Shown here in pieces: positions 1 through 9,030 of a DNA stretch of 64,000 nt; position 1 is the stretch's first letter, and every line of letters begins with the position of its first letter. The stretch is from Helicobacter sp. 12S02634-8. Lineage in GTDB: Bacteria; Campylobacterota; Campylobacteria; Campylobacterales; Helicobacteraceae. The stretch spans positions 1 to 64,000 of the forward strand of contig NZ_MLAP01000007.1 in NCBI RefSeq assembly GCF_002272865.1, written 5' to 3'. The translations under genes and the position numbers were made by a program. The notes under the pieces are model-generated. The model was not told the DNA's origin, searched no databases, and saw only the letters and a program-made list of their open reading frames with translations.

Positions 1-1101
1 CCCTGCTTCTATCTTGTCTGTTTGACCATTTTGCATATCTGCCATCAAGCGAAAGACTCCATTAGCGCCATTGATTGTATCGACTTTGAGTGTGCGTGGT
101 GCAAAGGTGGTGGAGGTGAGACGGTGGGAGATACCATCATCAGCAACTTGTGTGAAATCTATCACAGCGAGTTTATCGATATGGGCGTATTGGTTATCGA
201 CCACATAAGCTTCATTGTTGGCGTCTAAGGTAGTGATTTGTGAGCTCGCATTTAAGATCCATTTGCCCCCGTGATTGAGATAGAGTTCAATTACAGATCG
301 TGAGCCTCTAGCGATGGATATTCTGCCTTGAAAAAAGCTTTGGGGATTATCAAGATTGATATTGATATTCCCTCTTGAGGTGCTTTCTGCAGAGAGGTCG
401 CCTTTGAGTTGGATAATGTTATTGGGATTCAGAGTTGTTTTCGTGGCTTCATTATAGTTGAGATAGACTGCTCCACTCCCCTCTAGGCTAAAAATCATGC
501 GATAACCCTTGCCATTTTTGCCCGCGCCCCAGCCTTGTGAGGGCTGCATTTGAGAAACATCAATGAATACATTTTTGGTAAATTTGAAATACCCGCCATT
601 GTTGCCATTAGAAGTGAATACACCTCTTTGGATATAGACATCAGGGCTTGCATAGAGATAAAAATTAGTATTGAAATCAAAATTTGCGTTTTTAAAATAA
701 TTTTTTGCTTGGGTCATGATCATTCCCTCAATCCCATTAGTCCTAGGGGCTTTTTGGGCTTCTTGGATATTGAAGACAAGATTGCCACCATTGATGGTAT
801 AAGTATCGCCGTTTTGACCTCGAAATATAGTCCCCGAATAGCCCAGATAATGGCCTTTTGTCCGCATATTAATCGTCAAAGTGGCGTTGGGATCGATTTG
901 CATTGTATTAAAGCCTTGGAATAAAATGCCTGTGAATTTTGCAGGATCAGCATCAGAATTTTCAAAAGTGTAGTTTTCATTGATGGTAGTATCAGTGCTG
1001 TAGTGGGCGTCTAGGGGGTGGAACTCTCCGGTGACCCCAAAAGAAAGGGCAGGAATGACAAACAAAACAACAAAGCCAAAATTTTTGCGTTTAGATGCCA
1101 A
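1..1101 (-). CDS. Autotransporter passenger, N-terminal part (runs off window)
   Basis: An uninterrupted minus-strand frame of 367 codons reaches the window edge, so the gene is cut. The only plausible start is TTG at 1101, because two in-frame TAA codons lie just upstream and no ATG occurs nearby. Residues about 6-22 form a hydrophobic signal-peptide-like segment ending near ALSFG. The rest is rich in Asn, Gly, Thr and alternating hydrophobic residues typical of a beta-helix. It includes a stretch around 'GANGVFRLMADMQNGQTDK', the pertactin-like G-x-F-x-L...N-x-D-K pattern common before autotransporter barrels. The likely product is a type V surface protein of the VacA/Hsr-like Helicobacter group. 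The barrel domain would lie outside the window. The family call comes from motif style, not a database match. Confidence 0.7.
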   Translation of the reverse strand, partial: MASKRKNFGFVVLFVIPALSFGVTGEFHPLDAHYSTDTTINENYTFENSDADPAKFTGILFQGFNTMQIDPNATLTINMRTKGHYLGYSGTIFRGQNGDTYTINGGNLVFNIQEAQKAPRTNGIEGMIMTQAKNYFKNANFDFNTNFYLYASPDVYIQRGVFTSNGNNGGYFKFTKNVFIDVSQMQPSQGWGAGKNGKGYRMIFSLEGSGAVYLNYNEATKTTLNPNNIIQLKGDLSAESTSRGNININLDNPQSFFQGRISIARGSRSVIELYLNHGGKWILNASSQITTLDANNEAYVVDNQYAHIDKLAVIDFTQVADDGISHRLTSTTFAPRTLKVDTINGANGVFRLMADMQNGQTDKIEAG

Positions 1102-1218
1102 AAGGATTTCTTTAAATTTGAGATTTTAAAATTATGATTCCATGACTTAGGACTGATGTCAAAAATATATACATCTTTGTATCGACCAATATTAAGTTAC
1201 TTTTAGACTTTCTTGCAC

Positions 1219-1224
1219 TAAAAT
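1219..1224 (+). promoter_or_regulatory. Possible -10 element for carB
   Basis: TAAAAT lies 24 bases before the carB ATG in an AT-rich spacer between two divergent genes. Helicobacter vegetative promoters depend mainly on the -10 box. No clear -35 is visible. Confidence 0.35.
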
Positions 1225-1248
1225 TAAGAAAATATTTTGGGGAAACAT

Positions 1249-4200
1249 ATGCCAAAAAGAGAAGATATAAACACCATACTTTTGATTGGATCAGGGCCTA
1301 TTGTGATTGGACAGGCTTGCGAGTTTGATTATTCAGGCACTCAAGCTGCCAAGACGCTGAAATCTTTGGGCTATCGGGTCGTATTGATCAATTCCAATCC
1401 TGCTACAATCATGACAGATCCAGAATTTGCCCATCGCACTTATATCGAGCCCATCACTGAAGAGATTGTAGCTGATATTATCCGCAAGGAAAAGATTGAC
1501 GCGATTTTGCCCACGATGGGTGGTCAGACAGCTTTAAATATCGCAATGAGTATGTATGAAAAAGGCCTGCTTGAGGGGATTGAATTTTTAGGCGCTAAAC
1601 CGAGCGCTATCAAAAAGGGCGAAGACAGGCAAGCGTTCAAAGAAGCAATGCTAAAAATCGGTATGGATTTGCCTAAAAGTCGCTATGCATATGATGAAAA
1701 TGAAGCGCTAGAGGCCGCTAAGGCTATCGGCTTTCCTTTGATTATTCGTGCGAGTTATACGCTAGCTGGCGGGGGGAGCGGGGTTGCTTATAATATCGAT
1801 GAATTCAAAACTCTAGCACAAAATGGGCTTGAAGCCTCGCCTATCAAGGAGATTTTGATCGAAGAATCGCTGCTAGGTTGGAAGGAATATGAAATGGAGG
1901 TTATCAGAGATCAAGCTGATAATTGCATTATTGTATGTTCTATCGAAAACCTAGACCCCATGGGGGTGCATACAGGCGATAGTATCACGATCGCTCCAGC
2001 TTTGAGCTTGACAGATAAAGAATACCAGAGAATGCGCGATGCGAGCTTTGCGATTTTGCGTGAGATTGGCGTGGATACTGGTGGGAGTAATGTGCAGTTT
2101 GCTATCAACCCCAAAACAGGACGCATGATAGTCATTGAGATGAATCCCCGCGTGAGTCGCAGCTCGGCTTTAGCTTCCAAGGCGACAGGCTATCCGATTG
2201 CTAAAGTCGCTACTTTGCTAGCTGTGGGCTATCGGCTTGATGAAATCAAAAATGACATCACCACAACACCCGCAAGCTTTGAGCCAAGCATTGATTATAT
2301 CGTGACTAAAATCCCGCGCTGGACTTTTGAGAAATTCCCTCAAGCAGACTCTACACTCAGCACTTCCATGAAGAGTATCGGGGAGGTTATGGCGATTGGA
2401 GGGAATTTTTGTGAATCGATTCAAAAGGCTCTTTGCAGCCTAGAAACAGGGATTTGTGGGTTTGAGAGCTTGAGCGGGGATTTGGAGCTAATCCGTAAAG
2501 AAATCCGCCGTCCTAATGCCAATCGCTTGCTTTATATTGCTGATGGTTTCAGACAGGGCTTGAGTATTGAAGATATTCATGAACTTAGCAGTATCGATCC
2601 GTGGTTTTTGCACCAAATCGCTCGCATTGTCCAAGCAGAATCTCAGATCACAGCCGATATTTTGCATAAGCCCTCTTTGATGCGTCAAATCAAGTCTTTG
2701 GGCTTTAGCGATAAGATGATTGCTAAGTGGATCAAAAAAAATGAAAAAATGGATATGAGCGAGGCTGAAGTCTATCAGGTCAGAAATACCCTTGGTGTCA
2801 AGGCAGTCTATGAAGAAGTTGATACTTGTGCAGCAGAATTCCCCTCACTCACGCCGTATTTGTATTCTACAACTTTGCCCGATGGCTTTTTGCAAGAGCA
2901 TTTTGAGAGTTTCAACGCACAAGATTTGCAGACAAATGTTTCTGATGGCACAAAGCCTAAGGTAATGATTATTGGTGGAGGGCCCAATCGTATCGGTCAA
3001 GGCATTGAATTTGATTATTGCTGTGTGCACGCGAGTTTTGCGCTTGAAGATATGGGTATACAAAGCATTATGTATAACTGCAACCCAGAAACAGTGAGCA
3101 CAGATTATGACACCAGTGATGTGCTCTATTTTGAACCCATCGACTTTGAACATGTGCGTATGGTGATAGAAAGAGAGCGGCCTGATGGCATTATCGTGCA
3201 TTTTGGGGGACAGACTCCCTTGAAACTCTCAAAAAATCTCACTAAAATCGGCGCTAAAATCATTGGGACAAGTGCGAAAGTCATTGATATTGCCGAAGAT
3301 CGAGAGAAGTTTGCAGCCTTTGTCAAAGACAATCATCTCAGACAGCCCGAAAATGGCGTGGCCTTTACCAAAGAAGAGGCTTATGAGATCGCTGATAAAA
3401 TCGGCTTCCCTATGCTTGTGCGCCCAAGCTATGTGTTGGGGGGGAGGGCAATGCGTATTGTGTATAACAACGAAGATTTGCGGCTTTATATGGAAGAGGC
3501 CGTGAAAGTCAGTGAAGATTCTCCAGTACTGATTGATAAATTTTTAGATCAGGCCATTGAGCTAGATGTCGATGCTATCTGTGATGGCAAAGATGTTTAT
3601 ATTGGCGGAATCATGCAGCATATCGAAGAAGCAGGGATCCACTCAGGGGATTCTGCTAGCTCCTTGCCAACAATCAGTGTTCCAGAAAATATCCTCCAAG
3701 AAATCGAAGACACGACAGCTAAAATAGCCTTGAATTTGGGCGTGGTGGGACTCATGAATGTGCAGTATGCGATTTATAAACAAGAGCTTTATCTCATCGA
3801 GGTCAATCCACGCGCAAGCCGCACCGTGCCGTTTGTAAGCAAAGCAACAGGCGTGCCTTTGGCAAAGGTCGCTACAAGAGTGATGTGGCAAGGTAATCTC
3901 AAAGAGTGCTTAGAATATTATGATCATTTTCAATTTGTGTGTTTTGAGCGAGGGATTTATAAGCCCAAGGCACTCCCATATGTTGCGCTCAAAGAGTCTG
4001 TGTTCCCTTTCAATAAACTTTATGGGGCTGATTTATTGCTAGGTCCAGAGATGAAAAGCACAGGCGAGGTGATGGGGATTAGCAAGAAGTTTGGTCTGAG
4101 CTTTGCAAAAAGTCAGATTGCTTGCAAGAATACCTTGCCAGATTCAGGGCAGATATTTGTTTCATTGAGCGATCGAGATAAATCCCAAGCTTGCGATATG

Positions 4201-4545
4201 GTGCGGGAGTTTATCGCATTGGGCTTTAGTATTTGTGCTACAGAGGGGACACATCATATCCTAGAATCCAAAGGAATTCCATCGACTAAAGTGCTTAAAA
4301 TCTCTGAGGGGCGCCCTAATATACAGGATTTGATGGCAAATGGCAAGATCGCAATGGCAATCAATACAAGCGATAATAAATCCAACAAAGAAGACGCTAA
4401 GCTGATCCGTATTCAGGTGCTCAAAAATCAGATTTCTTATTTCACCACTCTAGCAGGGGCAGAGGTCGCTATTGAAGCGCTCAAAGAAATGCGTGGGGGA
4501 GATGTCAATGAGGCAGTTGCTTTGCAGGATTATTTGTGCCTTTGA
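1249..4545 (+). CDS. carB: Carbamoyl-phosphate synthase large subunit
   Basis: Makes carbamoyl phosphate from bicarbonate, ATP and ammonia supplied by CarA, feeding pyrimidine and arginine synthesis in the cytoplasm. About 1098 residues, the normal family length. Two homologous ATP-grasp halves are visible: the first begins with the [20 protein letters not shown] motif, and the second repeats it as [20 protein letters not shown] near residue 575. A C-terminal MGS-like allosteric domain follows. I chose ATG 1249 over the in-frame TTG at 1237 because GGGGA sits about six bases upstream of it. It overlaps the following YrdC-like gene by ten bases, an arrangement also known beside carB in H. pylori. 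Confidence 0.97.
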   Translation: MPKREDINTILLIGSGPIVIGQACEFDYSGTQAAKTLKSLGYRVVLINSNPATIMTDPEFAHRTYIEPITEEIVADIIRKEKIDAILPTMGGQTALNIAMSMYEKGLLEGIEFLGAKPSAIKKGEDRQAFKEAMLKIGMDLPKSRYAYDENEALEAAKAIGFPLIIRASYTLAGGGSGVAYNIDEFKTLAQNGLEASPIKEILIEESLLGWKEYEMEVIRDQADNCIIVCSIENLDPMGVHTGDSITIAPALSLTDKEYQRMRDASFAILREIGVDTGGSNVQFAINPKTGRMIVIEMNPRVSRSSALASKATGYPIAKVATLLAVGYRLDEIKNDITTTPASFEPSIDYIVTKIPRWTFEKFPQADSTLSTSMKSIGEVMAIGGNFCESIQKALCSLETGICGFESLSGDLELIRKEIRRPNANRLLYIADGFRQGLSIEDIHELSSIDPWFLHQIARIVQAESQITADILHKPSLMRQIKSLGFSDKMIAKWIKKNEKMDMSEAEVYQVRNTLGVKAVYEEVDTCAAEFPSLTPYLYSTTLPDGFLQEHFESFNAQDLQTNVSDGTKPKVMIIGGGPNRIGQGIEFDYCCVHASFALEDMGIQSIMYNCNPETVSTDYDTSDVLYFEPIDFEHVRMVIERERPDGIIVHFGGQTPLKLSKNLTKIGAKIIGTSAKVIDIAEDREKFAAFVKDNHLRQPENGVAFTKEEAYEIADKIGFPMLVRPSYVLGGRAMRIVYNNEDLRLYMEEAVKVSEDSPVLIDKFLDQAIELDVDAICDGKDVYIGGIMQHIEEAGIHSGDSASSLPTISVPENILQEIEDTTAKIALNLGVVGLMNVQYAIYKQELYLIEVNPRASRTVPFVSKATGVPLAKVATRVMWQGNLKECLEYYDHFQFVCFERGIYKPKALPYVALKESVFPFNKLYGADLLLGPEMKSTGEVMGISKKFGLSFAKSQIACKNTLPDSGQIFVSLSDRDKSQACDMVREFIALGFSICATEGTHHILESKGIPSTKVLKISEGRPNIQDLMANGKIAMAINTSDNKSNKEDAKLIRIQVLKNQISYFTTLAGAEVAIEALKEMRGGDVNEAVALQDYLCL

Positions 4546-4982
4546 CCCATGGGGCTATCTATCTTGCTCAAACTGACACGACTGCAGGGCTTTTGAGCAC
4601 AGATTCTGCTAGGCTCAATGCCATCAAAGGGCGAGCCATAGACCAGCCAGTTTTAAAAGAAGTGGATTCTCTTTTGACACTCACAAATACGCTCCGAGTC
4701 CCAGCAAAGTTTAAAAATCGTGTCCGCAGGGCTACACAAAGCACTTTTATCTACCCCAACCATCAAGCATTTCGTGTCATCAAAGATGTGATGCATTTAG
4801 GATTTTTGCAGCGATTCACTCAGATGTATTCGACTTCTGCTAATAAGACAGGCAAGGGCTTTGTGTATCAAGAAGCCTTGGAGATGTGTGATGTTGTGGT
4901 GTGGGATACTCGTGGGATTTTTGCAGGCAAACCATCTAGGATTTTTCAAATCAATCAATCAAAAATTCTCCCAATCAGGTAG
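4536..4982 (+). CDS. Sua5/YciO/YrdC-family protein
   Basis: A short (148 residue) member of the Sua5/YrdC superfamily, whose best-known members make threonylcarbamoyl-AMP for tRNA t6A. The core pattern is visible: [10 protein letters not shown] replaces the usual PTDTVYGL, and YSTSANKTG matches the family SSAN motif. Start is GTG 4536, inside the end of carB, giving a ten-base overlap and probable translational coupling. A TTG at 4542 is the alternative. The protein is shorter than canonical TsaC (about 190), as is usual for the gene found next to carB in epsilonproteobacteria, so a role in t6A synthesis is uncertain. Confidence 0.8.
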   Translation: MPLTHGAIYLAQTDTTAGLLSTDSARLNAIKGRAIDQPVLKEVDSLLTLTNTLRVPAKFKNRVRRATQSTFIYPNHQAFRVIKDVMHLGFLQRFTQMYSTSANKTGKGFVYQEALEMCDVVVWDTRGIFAGKPSRIFQINQSKILPIR

Positions 4983-5004
4983 TGCCTGATCGGTGGAGGT
5001 CTTG

Positions 5005-5053
5005 CCCCCCCCCCCCTTTTTTTTTGTGGGGCTTTTGATTGTGGGGGGGGGGG
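5005..5053. repeat. C12-T9 and G11 homopolymer tracts between convergent genes
   Basis: Twelve C (5005-5016) are followed by nine T (5017-5025). After a 17-base spacer come eleven G (5043-5053) that touch the stop codon of the minus-strand pilin-like gene. C12 and G11 can pair as a long hairpin, so the block may serve as a bidirectional terminator. Such tracts are prone to slippage and to sequencing error. They lie outside both reading frames. Confidence 0.85.
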
Positions 5054-5488
5054 TTATTTTTGTCTGGTTTTGTAGTTGAGTTTTTTGCATAAAGGGTCAT
5101 CTAATGGGCAGAATATCTTTGGATTGCTCAAAAGGTCTTTAGGGGCGATGTTAAAAATCGTGCTTTGGGTGTAGGCTCTTGCTGAGATAGTAAGGCTTTG
5201 GGGGTCAAACTTCAAGAAGCAGTCTTTTGTGCCCTCTTGATTGAGTGCAGATAGAATCATTATCACCTCTTTAGGATTAACCCTCTTGCTATCAAGATGG
5301 ACTCGGGTATAGAAATCTGCGACTTGACTTTGGGTGAGTCTGAGCTTAGTGTTGAGCTTGAGCTCGCAAGTTTTTTTGTTCGCACTCAGATGTGGCATTG
5401 CTATAGAAAGAATAATACCAAGCACCACAAGGGCTAGGATAATCTCAAAAAGACTGAAAGCCCTAGAGCTTGATGGAGGCATTATCAA
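5054..5488 (-). CDS. Prepilin-like protein (pseudopilin), second of pair
   Basis: 144 residues with a class III (prepilin) leader: a short hydrophilic N-terminus, then AFSLFEIILALVVLGII, with Glu at +5 of the mature form and a single hydrophobic helix. The residue before the cleavage site is Ala instead of the usual Gly. The rest is a small soluble domain with four Cys (residues about 40-130). Its start lies inside the end of the upstream pilin-like gene (26-base overlap), so the two are one transcript. No secretion ATPase, prepilin peptidase or secretin is present nearby, so the machinery must be encoded elsewhere. Exact role unknown. Confidence 0.75.
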   Translation of the reverse strand: MIMPPSSSRAFSLFEIILALVVLGIILSIAMPHLSANKKTCELKLNTKLRLTQSQVADFYTRVHLDSKRVNPKEVIMILSALNQEGTKDCFLKFDPQSLTISARAYTQSTIFNIAPKDLLSNPKIFCPLDDPLCKKLNYKTRQK

Positions 5489-5906
5489 GAGAGATAGAAA
5501 TTTGTTTGGGGTAGGATTTGGCGAGCTTTTGGCATAAGGGCGAGGTGATAGAGGGGTCGATGGATACTTGTAGGGTGTTTGCAGAATACTCTACCAACAC
5601 GCAGTTATTTGCTGTATCGATAGTGCCATCTTTAGCAAGCCGCACGCCATTTGTCGTGGGGATCCATCGCGTGGGGCTCAATTGGGCTGTATCCATAATA
5701 AAATCCCCATTGATTGTAGCAGGGTCGATGTCTTCAGTGAGGCTTTTGGTCTGCACAGAGTTGATGATAGTTTGTAAGTCATTTTTGATAGCGATATATT
5801 GCGCATCACTGCGGCTAGCAGAAAGACGAGGGATTGCAATCGCAGCAATAATACCGATAATAACAATCACAAAAACCAATTCAATCATACTGAACGCATT
5901 TCTCAT
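5463..5906 (-). CDS. Prepilin-like protein (pseudopilin), first of pair
   Basis: 147 residues with a clear N-terminal methylation/cleavage motif: MRNA followed by FSMIELVFVIVIIGIIAAIA. Cleavage would fall after Ala4, and mature Glu5 is present. One transmembrane helix is followed by a globular domain with a Cys pair (NNCV and SPLC) typical of type II secretion or competence pseudopilins. It is followed by a second pilin-like gene and preceded, nine bases away, by mtnN. It may belong to a type IV pilus-like or DNA-uptake system, but nothing in the window confirms this. Confidence 0.8.
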   Translation of the reverse strand: MRNAFSMIELVFVIVIIGIIAAIAIPRLSASRSDAQYIAIKNDLQTIINSVQTKSLTEDIDPATINGDFIMDTAQLSPTRWIPTTNGVRLAKDGTIDTANNCVLVEYSANTLQVSIDPSITSPLCQKLAKSYPKQISISLDNASIKL

Positions 5907-5915
5907 CTTAGCTCC

Positions 5916-6605
5916 TTAGAGTAAAGTATCTATCATATTTTTGACAAAATGTGCTGACACCCTTGCAGCAGAGTCTAAAAATGTATCAAAGCTCACATCT
6001 GCTGTGCCATCAGCACTATCACTGATGGATCGGAATATGCAAAAGGGCACTTGCAATAAATCGCACACCACTGCCACGCTAGCCCCCTCCATCTCGACAG
6101 CATCAGCACCGAATTTTTCTATCAACCATTGCTTTTTTTCACTGCTATGGATAAATTGGTCGCCTGAGGCGATGATACCCTCTTTGAGGTTGATAGCGTG
6201 TTGCTTGGCGACAGATTTAGCAATGCTATTGAGCTTGGGGTCTGCTGAGATATAGACCTTGCTTTCAGGGATAAAGCCTAACGGGTGCCCAAAGGCAGTG
6301 ATATCGACATCGTGCTGACAGAGCTTAGTGGCAATCAATAAATCTCCAACTTTCAAATCCCCTCTCAAGCCCCCTGCTACGCCACTGAATATAATCTGTT
6401 CGCATTGAAAGTGCAAAATCATACTTGAAGCAGTCAGTGCAGCGTGCACTTTGCCGATTTTGCTATAAGCAATATAAATATCAGCGTCTTTGTAGGTGAT
6501 GTGATAAAAGGCATTGCCCCCCAAAAGGATTTCTTCATACGCGCCAAAAATCTCTAGCAACGGGGTGATTTCTTCGTGCATAGCACCGATAATGCCGATT
6601 TTCAT
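5916..6605 (-). CDS. mtnN: 5'-methylthioadenosine/S-adenosylhomocysteine (aminofutalosine) nucleosidase
   Basis: Hydrolyses the N-glycosidic bond of MTA, SAH and 5'-deoxyadenosine. In Helicobacter the same enzyme also cleaves 6-amino-6-deoxyfutalosine for menaquinone synthesis. 229 residues, normal length. Visible are the N-terminal IIGAMHEEI with catalytic Glu12, the FSGVAGGL motif, the substrate-binding VEMEGA and the SISDSADG segment containing the catalytic Asp. It lies directly downstream of fabD, the same order as pfs-fabD in H. pylori. Confidence 0.96.
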   Translation of the reverse strand: MKIGIIGAMHEEITPLLEIFGAYEEILLGGNAFYHITYKDADIYIAYSKIGKVHAALTASSMILHFQCEQIIFSGVAGGLRGDLKVGDLLIATKLCQHDVDITAFGHPLGFIPESKVYISADPKLNSIAKSVAKQHAINLKEGIIASGDQFIHSSEKKQWLIEKFGADAVEMEGASVAVVCDLLQVPFCIFRSISDSADGTADVSFDTFLDSAARVSAHFVKNMIDTLL

Positions 6606-6614
6606 TTGTTTCCT

Positions 6615-7544
6615 TTATTGTTGGATTTGTGTGATGGTTTCATTGAGCGTAGCAAGATCTGCGATATTGTAGGTAGGCTTTGGACTCAAGCGCTTATTCA
6701 GACCTTTGAGCACCCCGCCATGACCAAATTCAATGAAGGCATCGACCTTGCCCTCTAGGGATTGGATCGACTGCTTATATAACACAGGGGAGATGAGCTG
6801 TTCTGTGAGGAGCTTGATGGCGTCTGCTTGGGTGTGATAGGGCTGTAGGGTCGCATTAGAAAGCACATCTATGGAAAATTGATCATCAAGCAAAGTGCTT
6901 AGGAGCTGTTTGAACGGAGCGCAAATCTCTGCGAGCATTGGACAATGGCTCGCTACAGACATAGGGAGCAGGAGTGCGCGTTTTGCCCCCATTGCCTTGA
7001 TGGGCTCTGTGGCTTCTATGAGATCGGGCTTGCTGCCAGCGATGACTATCTGCCCCTCTGCATTGTAGTTGGCACACCAGAGGTTTTTGCCTTGTTTGGA
7101 GCTTTCTTGACAAAATGCTTCGAGCTTTGAGTCTTCAAGCCCCACTACGACCATCATTCCTGCTTCTTTGCCCTCGCAAGCCTTTTGCATCAATGCACCT
7201 CTTTTGTGCGTGAGCTGCAAGGCATTTTCAAAGCTCACTCCCCCTGCGATACAGAGTGCGCTGATCTCACCGAGAGAATGCCCCAGTGCGACTTGAGGCA
7301 ATAAGGGAAACTCTTCTTGGAAAATACTATGGGCGATGTAGCTAACTAGAAATATCGCTGGTTGGGTGTATTGGGTCTTGTTGAGTTGGTCATTTTCTTC
7401 AAAAAGCAGCTTTTTCATATCGATGTTTAAGGTATCGCTAGCTTTTTCAAAGAGCTCTTTAGCGTGGCTAAAATTATCATAAAAATCCTTGCCCATACCG
7501 ACACTCTGAGAGCCTTGCCCGGGGAAAATAAAAGCATATTTCAT
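6615..7544 (-). CDS. fabD: Malonyl-CoA:ACP transacylase
   Basis: Transfers malonyl groups from CoA to acyl carrier protein for fatty acid synthesis. 309 residues from ATG 7544, preceded by AAAGG six bases upstream. An eight-residue longer frame exists but lacks a ribosome site. The FIFPGQGSQ N-terminus, the GHSLGE nucleophile elbow (catalytic Ser) and SVASHCPML with the catalytic His are all visible. The upstream sequence carries TATGAT as a likely -10. It is followed by mtnN ten bases later. Confidence 0.97.
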   Translation of the reverse strand: MKYAFIFPGQGSQSVGMGKDFYDNFSHAKELFEKASDTLNIDMKKLLFEENDQLNKTQYTQPAIFLVSYIAHSIFQEEFPLLPQVALGHSLGEISALCIAGGVSFENALQLTHKRGALMQKACEGKEAGMMVVVGLEDSKLEAFCQESSKQGKNLWCANYNAEGQIVIAGSKPDLIEATEPIKAMGAKRALLLPMSVASHCPMLAEICAPFKQLLSTLLDDQFSIDVLSNATLQPYHTQADAIKLLTEQLISPVLYKQSIQSLEGKVDAFIEFGHGGVLKGLNKRLSPKPTYNIADLATLNETITQIQQ

Positions 7545-7681
7545 CACAAACCTTTGGTGCGTTATCAAATCGTGATTTTATCATATTTTGCTAGGAATTT
7601 TTGGGGTGTTAAGTTGTAATTTATGATTTTTAGTCTAAAATACACTTTCTGTTTTGGCATATCCTCAATCAGAAGTCTTTT

Positions 7682-7772
7682 GGACCGGTGGGTGAGTTGG
7701 CTTAAACCACGTCCCTGCTAAGGACGCGTAGTCGCAAGATTACCGAGGGTTCGAATCCCTCCCTGTCCGCCA
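7682..7772 (+). tRNA. tRNA-Ser (anticodon GCU)
   Basis: A 91-base cloverleaf with an encoded CCA at 7770-7772. The anticodon stem CGTCC/GGACG encloses loop CTGCTAA (GCU). A long variable arm GTAGTC-GCAA-GATTAC marks a class II serine tRNA. The T arm is GAGGG-TTCGAAT-CCCTC. The acceptor stem has one C-T mismatch at pair 5. It reads away from fabD, and its 3' end faces the accessory island, a usual integration target, although no duplicate of the 3' end is visible at the island's far side. Confidence 0.96.
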
Positions 7773-7841
7773 TAGTTTCAATCTGCAAGTTTTCATACAA
7801 ACAAAATTTAAAGCCTTATGAACTCCATTAGCAACATTGTT

Positions 7842-8352
7842 TTACTTTATCTTTTTCAAGATATTATTTTCCAAATCTTTGATATTATAAATCGTATCAA
7901 GCACATCAAAAGTTTCTTCTAAATTATTTTTGGCACTATTCCAGCCGCAACCATCAGTAAACCAAATAAATGTTACCCCATCGATTGTTTTGACTTCTTG
8001 GGCTTAATGTCTTGTAACTTCTTGCAGTTTCGTTGAGTTTTGAGCCATTGCTCGCATAAAAATTAGTTTCTATAACATAAATTTGCTCATCAGTCTTGAT
8101 AACAAAATCAAATCGTTTTTCCATTTTTCCTTGATTGGAAATCGCAGACAAATCCAGACTCCATTTTTTCTGCATTTGATTGATATACATTTCTTTGAAA
8201 TAGTTTTTGTCTTTGATGAATCCTGCTTTTTGAATATAGCCTTCAACAAGGTTTTCCATCAAATGACCGCCACGATTTTTACGAGCATTTGAATCTAACC
8301 CCGTTTCCACTCCCGTTGCATAATCAACCAAATTGCTAATGATATGATTTTG
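7842..8352 (-). pseudogene. DpnII/MboI-family (GATC) restriction endonuclease remnant
   Basis: The C-terminal half of a DpnII-type nuclease that cleaves unmethylated GATC. The frame from 8352 reads NHIISNLVDYATGVETGLDS, then RGGHLMENLVEGYIQKAGF and EKRFDFVIKTDEQIYVIETN, with the D...ExN active-site region typical of the family. At about 8006 a one-base shift breaks the frame. The other frame continues with AQEVKTIDGVTFIWFTDG and ends at 7842. The N-terminal half is absent, with two stops at 8353-8358. In H. pylori the gene next to fabD is hpyIIIR (GATC), so this is probably a decayed orthologue. No GATC methyltransferase is present. Confidence 0.88.
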
Positions 8353-8359
8353 TTATCAA

Positions 8360-8569
8360 TCAAATATACAAAGGTTCCCCAAATATTTCTTGAGCAATGA
8401 TTGAACTGAATTTATATTCTTTCAAGTAAGAATTTTCTTTTATTAAATTATTATATGCAGATTTCTCATCTAATCCGTTTGAAAAACCAAGTATTTGACA
8501 ATTCTCAATATCCTTTGAATCTTCATCTTGTGTATAACCATCAGTCGTATAAAACAAATATTTCCTCAT
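8360..8569 (-). CDS. Small hypothetical protein in restriction locus
   Basis: 69 residues starting MRKYLFYTTDGYTQDEDSKD, with a mix of acidic and aromatic residues, no signal peptide and no membrane segment. Its ATG overlaps the stop of the preceding nuclease fragment by ATGA, the mark of a genuine translationally coupled gene. I do not recognise a family. By position it is an accessory gene of a restriction-modification unit. Confidence 0.6.
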   Translation of the reverse strand: MRKYLFYTTDGYTQDEDSKDIENCQILGFSNGLDEKSAYNNLIKENSYLKEYKFSSIIAQEIFGEPLYI

Positions 8570-8777
8570 AATAGTTTATATTGTCCTCTCTCTGTGAATT
8601 TGATATAACGATTATCCCTTAATATTTGTAATTGTTGCCTGATTTTTGCTTGGATATTATTGTTGGTAGGGTGTTTAATTTTCAGAAAAGCTTCAAACGA
8701 ATAAATTTCTTCTAATGAAAATTCTTTTTTATCCAATAATTCTATACATATAGGGATTTCATTGAAACCCTCGGATA
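8566..8777 (-). pseudogene. C-terminal winged-helix of a Dam-replacing (DpnI-like) endonuclease
   Basis: The last 55 or so residues of this frame (FSLEEIYSFEAFLKIKHP, then NIQAKIRQQLQILRDN and FTERGQYKLL) match the winged-helix tail of Dam-replacing/DpnI-type nucleases, which recognise methylated GATC. The catalytic N-terminal domain is missing. The open frame continues to 8919, but that part is antisense to a recombinase fragment and has no coding character. The end is authentic, because it is coupled by ATGA to the next gene. The junction lies near 8777. Confidence 0.65.
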
Positions 8778-8778
8778 G

Positions 8779-8901
8779 TATGGAAAACCTATCACAGAAT
8801 TCGATGTCAGAATGTGGGGCAGTATGGTCGAATATATCATAGTGGATAAGGACAAAAATATAACCGTCACATTCAAAGACGGCTCGGAAATACAGGAATA
8901 A
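8779..8901 (+). pseudogene. C-terminal fragment of a clostridial-type serine recombinase
   Basis: Forty codons read PITEFDVRMWGSMVEYIIV and then NITVTFKDGSEIQE followed by TAA. The pattern 'F...W...VE...V......TFKDG.E' is the characteristic tail of large serine recombinases from Firmicutes conjugative and mobilisable elements. A stop codon directly upstream (8776-8778) and loss of the catalytic and DNA-binding domains show that it is a remnant. It marks the left end of the foreign patch that carries the next three genes. Confidence 0.7.
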
Positions 8902-8987
8902 AACCAAACAGAGATACACACGGATATCTTGCAGAGATTGCAGGGTATTTTCTTTTTGGTTATTTTGTAAACATTGCTCTGTGGAGA

Positions 8988-9016
8988 TTGTAAAACGGCA
9001 GGAAGTGTGATATGAT
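8988..9016 (+). promoter_or_regulatory. Gram-positive-style sigma-70 promoter for the HTH/DUF4268/GNAT genes
   Basis: TTGTAA (8988-8993) and TATGAT (9011-9016) are separated by exactly 17 bases, with TGTGA just before the -10. A well-spaced -35/-10 pair is typical of Firmicutes. Helicobacter promoters usually lack a recognisable -35. Predicted start is near 9023, only about eight bases before the GTG start codon of the HTH gene. Confidence 0.55.
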
Positions 9017-9030
9017 GAATTGTCTTATTT

